Below, one piece after another: positions 55,818-64,000 of a stretch of 64,000 bases of DNA (the first letter of the stretch is position 1; every line of letters begins with the position of its first letter). The notes below the pieces were generated by a model. That model was given only the letters and a program-made list of their open reading frames with translations, had not been told where the DNA came from and ran no database searches. Source of the DNA: Elymus sibiricus (taxonomy: Eukaryota; Streptophyta; Magnoliopsida; Poales; Poaceae); NCBI GenBank assembly GCA_039707655.1, contig CM077671.1:365578720-365642719 (forward strand), in the 5' to 3' direction. The position numbers and the translations under genes are program-made.

Positions 55818-56100
55818 ATGGGGGCTGATGATGACGTCTTGCTCAGGCTTGGTGGCGTGATGCCGCTTTTGCCTGCTCCTTCTCGTCCTCGTCGTCCAGG
55901 AGGTTGATGACGGGGCCGGCGCTTCGGCAGGAAACTGATTGGGGGAGTGGCGGGAGAAGCGTGTTTGGACTTTGGATAGAACATCATTTTAATACAAATT
56001 GGATATCTTCTCAAAGAAGGAAGCTCGAGCTCGCACGACACGCGCACACCGTGCTTACACACGCACGAGCTTTACACGGGCGTATAGAACTGCTTTAAAT
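55818..56100. other. Low-copy-looking segment, no gene supported
   Basis: The sequence continues the locus interrupted by the solo LTR (left part up to 54041). A GC-rich minus-strand frame here (55850-56062) has no recognisable motif and crosses into the LTR, so I do not call it. Confidence 0.4.
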
Positions 56101-56169
56101 TATTCATGGTCCGTTACCTTTTTGTATTCTACACTAATCAAGTTTGTAGACATTTAATGTGCATAATTC

Positions 56170-57030
56170 AAATTTGAACTAAAAGAACATGCTTCGTTTC
56201 ACCAAAATGGGATGAAAAAAGGTATTGGTGTCCTTGGGTTCCTTGTTTAGGTCCCATGCAATTAATGTGAATGGATTGCAAACATCTCGAAGTCATGACG
56301 AGGCCACAAACATTGAGAAACTTGGCTATTAAATCATCATAAATCCACAACTCGTCTTAAATTCTTGAAACATGCCCCGGTGTCATGACACGGCACTTAT
56401 ACAACATGATAATTTTTTGTCCAATGTGGGAGAAGTCTCTTGCACACCAAAACTTCTCTCAAGAACCATCGTGGTTTCGATACGGAACAATATGTCACCT
56501 CGGTGGAGGGAACGGCATTCGATGTCTCTTCTTGCGTTGATATTTTATCTACATGCAACATAGGCTAATACAACTGCAATGTTAAAATGTGAAATTATTG
56601 AAACTGGTGTGTCGACATGACACTTATAGGACATGGTATATAAGTTTTGGGACAAACCTCTTACAAATTGGAGCTTCCCACGACAAGCATGGTGGTTTCG
56701 ATATGGAACATGTCACCTTTGTGGTCGAAACGACATTTGGGTTTTCTAGGCGTGTACTTAATGTGAAGAACTCAAGTTTGAATTACAAGCACGAGCTCCA
56801 GCGCACCAAAATGGATTATTAAAAACCATTTTGTGTCATTGGGTCCATGTTTACATCCCATGCACTGATGGTCACTGAATTACAAACATCTCGGTGTCGT
56901 GACTAGACCGCAAACATTGATAATCTTGGTTTCAAAGTCCGAGAGAACCCAAAGCTCGCCATGAATTCACGAAACTTACAGAGTGTCATGCCACGGCACA
57001 TCTACGGTGTGCATTTTGTTTTTTGACGAA
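56170..57030. repeat. Diverged tandem repeat of about 605 bp
   Basis: Blocks CACCAAAATGG (56199, 56806), AAACATCTCG (56280, 56885) and CGGCACTTATAC/GGCACATCTACGG (about 56391, 56993) recur in the same order about 605 bases apart. The copies are strongly diverged. No gene is visible. Confidence 0.6.
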
Positions 57031-57082
57031 TTTGGGACTAATATTGGGGCATGCATCTTACAAGCCAAAGCTCGCCATGATA

Positions 57083-57500
57083 GGGAACATGTCACCTTTG
57101 TTGGTGAAACTACATTCAATGAGTCGTTTGTCCACCGAATCGGCCCCTTTTATACATTAATTGAGTTTTCTAGGGATTTAATATGCTTAGTTCAAATTTT
57201 GAACTAGAGGCACACGCTCTGACTTCGTGGTTTCGATAGGGAACATGTTACCTTTGTTGGTGAAACTACATTCAATGAGTCGTTAGTCCACCGAATCGGC
57301 CCCTTTTATACATTAATTGAGTTTTCTAGGGATTTAATATGCGTAGTTCAAATTTTGAACTAGAGGCACATGCTCTGACTTCGTGGTTTCGATAGGGAAC
57401 ATGTCACCTTTTGTGACGAAACTACATTCAATGTGTCCTCTAGTGCACCAATTCAGCCCTTTTTATACATCAATTGAGTTTTCTAGGGCCCTTTTCATAC
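57083..57500. repeat. 156-bp tandem repeat, 2.7 copies
   Basis: Units starting GGGAACATGT are at 57083, 57239 and 57395, an exact 156-base step. Each contains GAAACTACATTCAATG and GAGTTTTCTAGGG. The first two copies are nearly identical; the third is diverged and shortened. Confidence 0.85.
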
Positions 57501-57630
57501 GAATGTGAATGAATTAGAAACATTTAGGCATGATAGATCGGCCGCAATCATTGATAATATTGGTTTATTGAATTCTTGTACATACAAAACTTGTATGATA
57601 ATCATTTGGTGCCACGCGTCCATTTTTTTA

Positions 57631-57888
57631 CTCCCTCTGTTTCCTTTTACTTCGCATATAGGATTTGGTCAAAGTCAAGCTAAACATAGTTTGACTAAAT
57701 TTATACAAAAAACACATCAACGTCTACAATGCTAAGGTTATATAGTATGAAAGTTAATTTGACGATGCATCTAATAATGTTGATTTTAAATTATAAATAT
57801 TTATTTATTTTTCTATAAAGCTAGACAAACTTTACAAATTTTGAATTTGACCAAATTTTATATGCTAACTAAAAAGAAACGGAGGGAG
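57631..57888. mobile_element. Stowaway MITE
   Basis: The 258-bp element lies between TA dinucleotides (57629-57630, 57889-57890). The ends CTCCCTCTGTTTCCTTTTA and, inverted, CTCCCTCCGTTTCTTTTTA form the typical inverted repeat. The AT-rich interior does not code. Confidence 0.92.
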
Positions 57889-57933
57889 TACTTGATATGG
57901 GAGAACCGTGCATGTAGCTGCAGGTTGATGACA

Positions 57934-58078
57934 GGATGCATATGAGCTTTCCGTCGCGCATGCTCGATGGGACGCGTGCGAGCTGTCCGCCGCGCAGGCT
58001 TGACAGGATGCGTGAGAGCTGTCCGCCGTGCATGCACGACGGGACGCATGAGAGTCTACTGCGCCTGCTCATCGGGAA
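57934..58078. repeat. 36-bp minisatellite, four copies
   Basis: Four units of 36 bases with the core GAGCTGTCCGCCGCGCA are in tandem, the last one diverged. A single related unit (GTGCGAGCAGTCCGCCGCGC) lies at about 59497-59516, on the other side of the coiled-coil gene. Confidence 0.8.
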
Positions 58079-58429
58079 GCGATACTTTGACCTCCAACCC
58101 CCCCGCTCGCCTCGCTCCCAACTTCTGAATTAATGGCGTCCTACCCGCTGTTTATCATGTGGTTAATGCGCCTGGATGGAGGGACTAGTTTGCTTATGAT
58201 CACTGTTTTGTTCGTGCCTAGCCAAGAACTTTGACGTTTTGTCTGTTTTCGACTCGTATACATGTACAAATGAACGAAATAATATAACAACAAATTAGCA
58301 CCGGCAAAGATAATAATTTTTTTACATATGCATGATAATAAAAAATGCCACATGTGGCAACTCCCCAAAGACACAAGGGCAAAAGAAGAAGGAAGAGGTT
58401 GAAGAAGGAAGACAAAGAAAACAATCTAT

Positions 58430-58990
58430 CTAATTCTTCATGGATTGCTGGGCGCGGAGTTCCTCAATCTCCTTTTTCATCGCCTCCACGACCTCCATCT
58501 CCTGTCGCCTCTCATCCGACATCTTTCGCATTGCGGCCATGGCGCGGGCTCTTTGCTCGAGAGCATCGATGGCCCGCGTCATGTACGCATGAAGTTCCTT
58601 CACACGCTCCACGGATTCCTTCAGCAGCCCCTCCCGCTCGATGTGGAGCTTCGCCAAGTCTTCCAAAAGTTCCTCGCCGAGTTATTTCAGCCTCCCCTCC
58701 GAGGCACTTTTCTTCTCGAGCAGTTTCTTCCAGGCGTCGTTCTCCTCTATAAGTTTCTCCACGAGGCCGGTCGCCCTGTGAACCGAGAAGTCGCTCTTCT
58801 CCAGCAGCTTCACCAGGTCATCGATCATGGCGTCCTTCCTATCGACCTCAGCGCGCATGTCGTCACTGGCTGAGGAATCAAAGACTGCCAAATCGTCCAG
58901 TTCGCCTCCGAGGCGAATGCGCTTGTGATTGTGAGAGCCGTCGCCTCTCAGCGAAAGATCCTCCCGGGCGTCCGCCGCGCCACCGGACAT
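58430..58990 (-). pseudogene. Coiled-coil protein with one in-frame stop
   Basis: From the ATG at 58990 one frame reads about 100 residues to TAA (58684-58682), then stays open in the same frame for another 83 codons to the stop at 58432-58430. The first part is acidic and includes HKRIRLGGELDDLAVF. From DRKDAMIDDLVKLLEKSDF onward it is a strongly heptad-patterned coiled coil that continues past the stop (LHIEREGLLKESVERVKELH, then EAMKKEIEELRAQQSMKN). The single stop within a continuous coiled coil suggests a recent nonsense mutation. Upstream codons without ATG are open to 59032. I do not recognise the family; a structural or scaffold role is all one can infer. Confidence 0.6.
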
Positions 58991-59668
58991 CTCTGCTGCG
59001 GCCAAAGCGGTGTGGCTGGAGCTCTCTGACACTTCCGCGGCGCGGCGGCAGGAGCTCTCGGTTGCTTCCGCGGCTTTGTTCTTTCTTCCCTGGTTATATC
59101 TCGACCCAGAATCCCCCCCTACCGGCCATGGCAGACGGAACGAAGGACTAACAAAGAAAGGCCTGTCTTTTTGGTGTCGGGGGTGAAGAATGAGCGGTAA
59201 TTTTCGAGTACGAGTTTGTGTTTTAATAGCCTACTACAGTCAACAACTGCTAAGTGAGAACACGTTTAGGTTTGTAGGTGTGAACTGATTTGCGAAAAAA
59301 AATTAGCGCGTGGTAATTTGGAATGTGAAAGGAAGCAAGCTCAATATTTATTTATGGTTTTAGTTCCCAAGCACGGAACGCTTTATGGTTTTTAGAAACC
59401 GTTTGGGAACGGGCTCATCGAGCAGACGCGTGGCCCTGCCTCTATGAGATGTGGGCCCTGCCTGTGCTGTGGGTGCAGGTTTGATTAGACGGGACACGTG
59501 CGAGCAGTCCGCCGCGCAGGCTCAGAGGGATGGATCACCGGGAATCAAGCCATTGGACCTCGGACTTCCACCCACAACCCTATTCTCTCCCAAGTTCTCC
59601 ATTAGTGCTACACCTTCTCCTCCGGTCTTATCTATTTGGGCCGCCGCCGTGGATCGCCTCCTTTTTCG

Positions 59669-61375
59669 ATGGATGACGAGGCGGCCAACAAGCGGGGGCG
59701 GGTGGAGGCTGAACCACAAGAGCCTCCGGCGAGCGTGGACTTCATCAGCAGCATCCCCGACGAGATGTTGGTAACCATCATGTCCCTCCTCCCCATCAAA
59801 TATGTCGTGCAGACCACCATCCTCTCCAGGCGGTGGCGCCCCCTATGGCACTCCACCCCCATTGACCTCCTCGACGACGACGAGCTCTGCAGCGGGGATC
59901 GCAAACGCTTGGACGCATTGTCCCACATCCTCGCCACGCACACTGCGCCCGTCAGATGCCTTGCCATCGGCACTTTCCGTTCAAACTGCAAGGCCGAACC
60001 CAAGTTTCAGGACTGGTTCTTATCCCCCGCCCTAGATCAGCTCGAGGAGCTCAACTTTGATGCTGGACATGGGCGCTCGCTGCCTCCGTCCGTCCTCCGC
60101 CTCGCGCCCACGCTGCGCCGCGCTACGTTCATGCGGTGCCTTTTCCCCAAGATTAATGCCGCGCACGCTCGTCATCTCCCTAAACTGAAGCACCTCGAGC
60201 TCATTGGCGTCAGCATCTCGAAGTCGGATTTGGAGCGCCTGCTCGGCGGCTGTACAAAGCTCGAGTACCTTCGTCTTCAGATGATGTTTGGGTTCAGTAG
60301 CCTCCACATCGCTACGACGAATCTCCGTACGATTTATGTGCATGGCTGGTGCCGCAACACGCTGTCAGTTGGGGAGTTTCATGATATGGTCATTGAGAAT
60401 GCGCCTTTCCTAGAGAGATTGTTTATACTTGATAAAGAAGGTCGAACAAGAATCAGGGTCATTGGCGCACCGAAATTGACAGTGTTGGGGTATTCGTGTG
60501 TTGAATTCTCTGAACTTGTTACAGCTGGATCCATACCCGTTCAGGTACAACAATCTTCTCCTCATTCTTATTATTGTACATCACATTTTATCTAGTTTTT
60601 GTTGATCTATGTTCGGCTGTCATCCAGAAAATGATTCCCACAAGCCTCGCATTGTCTCTGCGAACAGTGAAGATCTTGGCACTACAATCTATCGGCCCCA
60701 ATCTGGATGAAGTTGTTAAGTTCCTTATATGCTTTCCGTGCACGGAGAAGCTATACGTCGAGGTGATGTTCCTTTCCTGTTAATTCTTAACCACAACAGA
60801 GTTCAATTTGTTGGTACTTTTACCCATGATTACAATGAAATGTGTACTATACATTTTTTTTGAGATGTTAATCATGAATGATCGAAGATGGCATGTCAAT
60901 CTATTAGTGTATTTTATAAATCATGCAAATCAAAGAGGCCCGTAGTGTTCAATACTGCATCTAAGCACTCATATGGTGTCTTCGTTTACAGATACAAGCA
61001 TGAGTTGGAGTGGAAAAGGTGGCGCAATATAACAATCACATCGAATGCCTTGAATTCCATCTCCCGGAAATTACTTTGAACGAGTACCGAGGCACCAATC
61101 CAGAGATTTAATTTGCCAGTTTCTTTGTTCAGAAAGCAAGGGTGCTCAAGGTAATGAGGTTTGGACTATATTTAGTGCGCCACAATGGATGGTTTACTGA
61201 CCAGCGGAGGCGTCTACAGCGGAATGGAAAAGGCTCTGCAGAAGCTGATTTTCACTTTGGAAGTTCATATGAAAGATTATTTGGAAGCGATTCTATCAAG
61301 CCGATATATGACTTCTTGGTGGATGATCCCTTCGCAGAAATATTTCATCCCATGGACCCTGAAGATTGGATTTGA
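59669..61375 (+). pseudogene. F-box/LRR (FBD-type) gene with stops in the last exon
   Basis: Exons 59669-60544, 60628-60762 and 60992-61375 have GT-AG borders and fit in one frame, 465 codons, the usual size of grass F-box/FBD proteins. The F-box (IPDEMLVTIMSLLPIKYVVQ, then TTILSRRWRPLW) is at about residues 27-60, Leu-rich repeats follow, and the last exon reads as an FBD domain (HIECLEFHL, FFVQKARVLKVMRFG). F-box proteins recruit targets to SCF ubiquitin ligases. The third exon carries two in-frame stops, TGA at 61001-61003 and TAA at 61109-61111, so the FBD part would be lost. A truncated F-box/LRR product remains possible. Confidence 0.8.
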
Positions 61376-61499
61376 TTTCTAATGTCACTTTGTACCTTGT
61401 AATCTTTGAATTTGGGCCTCGTTATGCTGGAATTTGAACCTTGTAATATTGATGGTATTTGTGATACAATATTTGAAATTGCATTGTGTTCTTTTTTGT

Positions 61500-62045
61500 T
61501 TCTGCAATCATGTTCTTATAACTACATATCTTGTTGTTCTGTAGGCGCAACATTGATGTTGTGCAGACCGAGCAAATCACAGTACACACGGACTAAACTA
61601 CGAAACCCGTCGGTGATGATTTCATCAATCGCTGACAGTTGTATACCAGCAAACGTTTCCCCACAACACACATAGGGTATTAGCACCAATCGTCTGTGTT
61701 ATATCTGGTATTCGCACAAGATTCTCATTACTCACCTGTTTGCTGTATATCGCAGACATCTTGTTATGCCGAATCGTTTGTGTTCTGCTGTATCAGCGCA
61801 CACAGTTTATCCGAGTGAACTGTATGCCGTACTTCGCACACGTATGTAGTTTTGGTAACCGTTTCTATTATAAGAACAAACGGTTCATAAGAACAAACTG
61901 TCTGTCGTAGATCACACACGCAACTACTTTCTGAATCGTATTTGATGGATCCACCTTCGCACACAGTTAGTTCCATTAGCGACGGAACTTAAACTATACC
62001 GTTTGCGATTCATGCATCGCACACAGTTTCGTCGAAGGGTCTCTG
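61500..62045. repeat. CACTA-like array left of the exonuclease-like gene
   Basis: Units such as TTCGCACACAGTTAGTTCC, ATCACACACGCAAC and ATCGCACACAGTTTCG recur in both orientations. The first part (GTGATGATTTCATCAATCGC near 61612) is homologous to 63424-63480 right of the gene. It also shares CACACAGTTAGTTCCA with the array at 13.2 kb. Confidence 0.55.
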
Positions 62046-62060
62046 ATTGATGTATCGTGT

Positions 62061-62205
62061 TTGGACCATGCATGCCATAGCGACACGCCCTGTCCGTTCG
62101 TGGTGTACACCAAACATCTGATCTGGATGGAGAACTCCAATGTCATGGACCTGTTACTTGACGAGGACAAGTACATAGTGGTCTGGTTCGACCTCGCGCC
62201 CCACC
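62061..62205 (+). pseudogene. Fragment of a second exonuclease-like N-terminus
   Basis: The frame reads VVYTKHLIWMENSNVMDLLL and KYIVVWFDLAPH. This parallels VVYTNDPSMVEDSVDKVVGFDLAYT of the intact downstream ORF. It has no start codon and breaks off into a 25-bp repeat. It is probably the remnant of a tandem duplicate. Confidence 0.5.
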
Positions 62206-62293
62206 GCGTGCTCTGCTCTCGCGTCCCTGCGCGTGCTCTGCTCTCGCGCCCTTGCGAGTGCTCTACTCTCGCGCCCCTCCGCGCGCGCTCTGC
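62206..62293 (+). repeat. 25-bp tandem repeat, 3.5 copies
   Basis: GCGTGCTCTGCTCTCGCG plus seven more bases is repeated at 62206, 62231 and 62256, with a partial copy at 62281. It is GC-rich and lies just upstream of the exonuclease-like gene. Confidence 0.85.
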
Positions 62294-62428
62294 CAGCGGT
62301 TGGGGTCGGCCCATGATCACATTCGGGGCTCCATATGCATGCGGTTGCGCCACGCGCGTCGCCCCATGCAGTTACGTGCTCCACGACTGAATGACGCGCT
62401 GCAAAAACTGCCAGACGTTCGGCCCCCA

Positions 62429-62436
62429 TTTATACC
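62429..62436 (+). promoter_or_regulatory. TATA-like box of the exonuclease-like gene
   Basis: CATTTATACCC lies about 90 bases before the ATG at 62522. Confidence 0.5.
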
Positions 62437-62521
62437 CACGGCCATTAACCATAGTCTCTTCACGCTTTCGATCGCGCCCCACAACACAATAAACGCACCC
62501 TGGACGACGCATACAGAGAGG

Positions 62522-63187
62522 ATGTCCAGCGGCGCTCCAATGGAGTTCGGCGTGCATCATGTGGAGACCCACATGAGGAAGACGGACCTCACGGTGGTGT
62601 ACACCAATGACCCGAGCATGGTGGAGGACTCCGTCGACAAAGTGGTCGGCTTCGACCTCGCTTACACCGGCGGTCGTGCCGGGCATGATCAGAAGGTTGC
62701 CGTCACCCAGTTGTGCGTCGGCCATCACGTCCTCCTCTACCACTACTGCCTGGCCACAGTGCCTTGCGAGCGTTTCACCAGGTTTGTCAACAGCCCCAAC
62801 TACAGGTTCGCTACGGTGGACACCACCAACGATCCAAAGGTGCTCAAGACTTCGGGCTTGGCCTGCCAGAAGCTTGTCGACATCCGCCACCACTACAGGG
62901 TCTGGGGCCACAAGAAGGACATGGACTCCCATGTTGACCTGGCCGAGGCCATCATCGACCCCTACTACGCTGACATGAAGGCTGAGTGCAACAAGAACAA
63001 GCCTGTCTGGCACCGGGGCTGGGTGAAGAAACTGGATGAATATCACCTCCAGACCACGGCCAAGCAAGCGTACACATGCTACGAGATGTTCAGTTGGATC
63101 GTTGACATGAGGAAGTGCCTCCTACCTGAAGACAACGAGGGATCGAGCCACAAGCAGAGTGCTGGCGGCAAGCGTCACAAGAAGTAG
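62522..63187 (+). CDS. WRN/RNase D-type 3'-5' exonuclease-like protein, probably inactive
   Basis: A single-exon 221-aa frame from ATG 62522. It follows the fold of plant DEDDy exonuclease-like proteins: VVGFD45LAYT (Exo I strand), KVAVTQLCVGHHVLLYHY, FATVDTTNDPKVL (Exo II region), LVDIRHHYRVWG, and a last helix TTAKQAYTCYEMFSWI (Exo III). Active enzymes have D-x-E in Exo I and an Asp in the Exo III helix (Y-A-A-x-D-A-Y). Here the Glu is Ala47 and the Asp position is Gln182, so at least two metal ligands are missing and catalysis is unlikely. The C-terminus is basic (SAGGKRHKK). The frame is intact and GC-rich, with a TATA-like box upstream, so it may be expressed as a non-catalytic nucleic-acid-binding protein. 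It is bracketed by CACTA-like arrays. Confidence 0.75.
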   Translation: MSSGAPMEFGVHHVETHMRKTDLTVVYTNDPSMVEDSVDKVVGFDLAYTGGRAGHDQKVAVTQLCVGHHVLLYHYCLATVPCERFTRFVNSPNYRFATVDTTNDPKVLKTSGLACQKLVDIRHHYRVWGHKKDMDSHVDLAEAIIDPYYADMKAECNKNKPVWHRGWVKKLDEYHLQTTAKQAYTCYEMFSWIVDMRKCLLPEDNEGSSHKQSAGGKRHKK

Positions 63188-63324
63188 ATGACATGATGAT
63201 CGTTTCTCAATTCTCATACTCCCTCTATGCAGAAATATTCATAGTTTTAGAGGGATAAGTTTATTATGCATGTAATACTTTATTAAGGTGTGCGCCAATG
63301 TTATGTGTGTATTGGATGCTTAAT

Positions 63325-63490
63325 TTGGTTATGCAATCATGTTCTTCTAAACAAAGCATAGATGTTTGTGGGCAGATTGAGCAAATCACAGCGCATACGG
63401 AATAAACAACCAAAACCGTCGGTGATGATTTCATCAGTCCCTGACAGTTCTTTATCCGGAACCATTTGCCCACAACACATCCCAGTGGCC
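63325..63490. repeat. CACTA-like array right of the exonuclease-like gene
   Basis: CAATCATGTTCTT, GAGCAAATCACAG and GTGATGATTTCATCAGTCCC occur in the same order as at 61505-61640. The two copies flank the exonuclease-like gene as direct repeats about 1.8 kb apart. Confidence 0.6.
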
Positions 63491-63494
63491 TGCG

Positions 63495-64000
63495 TACATC
63501 ACTATAGGACCGAAAGTATGTCTAGAGGGGGGGGGTGATTAGACTACTTGACTAAATAAAAGTTTTGTCTATACCAAATTTTAGGGTTGACAGTTTTTAG
63601 CATTTCTTGGCAAGTCAAGTACACCCTACACATGCATGTCTAAGAGTATATCAGCGGAAAGTAACAACAAGCATGTATAGAAGGGATAGGGTAGGAGGAT
63701 CAAACGCAGTTGTAGACACGATGATTTTTCCCGTGGTTCCGATAGGTGGTGTTATCGTACATCCACATTTATGGAGTCTTCAACCCACGGAGGGTAACGA
63801 TCGTGAGATTCCACGGAGGGCTCCACCCATAAGGGTCCACGAAGTAGCAACCTTGACTATTCCATAACGGCTTCCGTCCACGAAGGACTAGCCTCACTAT
63901 GGGTAGATCTTCACGAAGTAGGCGATCTCCTTGCCCTTACAAACTTCTTGGTTCACTCCACAACACGAAGTAGGAGGCTCCCAAGCGACACCTAACCAAT
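63495..64000. other. Start of an unclassified repeat, cut by the window end
   Basis: From about 63508 (GACCGAAAGTATGTCTAGAGG) the sequence resembles a repeat I have a general memory of from Triticeae genomes, but I cannot assign it. Motifs CCACGAAGTAG and CCACGGAGGG recur. No gene is supported. Confidence 0.35.

Noticed and set aside
62206..62293. CRISPR-like array (25-bp repeats)
   Set aside because: The repeats are directly adjacent without spacers, and the sequence is a plant nuclear genome.

Overview
The window is nuclear DNA of a grass of the wheat/barley tribe (Triticeae). The evidence is the type of repeats: BARE1/Angela/WIS-type Copia LTRs of about 1.8 kb, Sabrina-like Gypsy LTRs beginning TGATACGTCTCCAACG with a tRNA-Asp-type primer site, Stowaway MITEs, and arrays like Triticeae CACTA subterminal repeats. 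The few host genes carry GT-AG introns.

Layout. (1) 1-6969: an almost complete Copia element with short 208-bp LTRs and open gag and pol frames; only its 5' LTR lies mostly outside the window. (2) 7.2-12.2 kb: an intact seven-exon MATE-type transporter gene (509 aa) whose 2.3-kb first intron holds a Mutator-type MITE with a perfect 9-bp target duplication. (3) 12.7-52.2 kb: a stretch bracketed by CACTA-like repeat arrays. On its minus strand lie a nuclear-looking protein with UIM and SIM motifs, a 212-codon unrecognised ORF, and a frameshifted B3-domain gene. The 212-codon ORF is split by a 34,260-bp nest of four LTR retrotransposons (15562-49821).

The nest can be unpacked exactly from target-site duplications. 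Angela copy 1 (TSD GTAAC) entered the host ORF. A Sabrina-like Gypsy (TSD ATCCC) then entered its leader, and a minus-strand Gypsy (TSD CCCAA) entered its 3' LTR. Last, Angela copy 2 (TSD GTGCA) entered the coding frame of the minus-strand Gypsy. Angela copy 2 has a full-length 1327-aa polyprotein and nearly identical LTRs, so it is very young; Angela copy 1 is decayed.

(4) 52.2-57.9 kb: microsatellites, several tandem repeats, a 5S-rRNA-like sequence with a nearby perfect hairpin, a solo Angela-type LTR (TSD ATGGG) and a Stowaway MITE. (5) 58.4-63.5 kb: three low-copy genes: a coiled-coil ORF with one in-frame stop, an F-box/FBD pseudogene with two stops, and an intact RNase D/WRN-type 3'-5' exonuclease-like ORF that has lost catalytic acidic residues. 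The last is flanked by the same CACTA-like arrays. (6) 63.5-64.0 kb: the start of an unclassified repeat.

The most interesting theme is that CACTA-like arrays repeatedly bracket small host-type genes (UIM/SIM protein, B3 protein, degenerate exonuclease), which suggests gene capture by a transposon family. Function beyond the motifs is inference.
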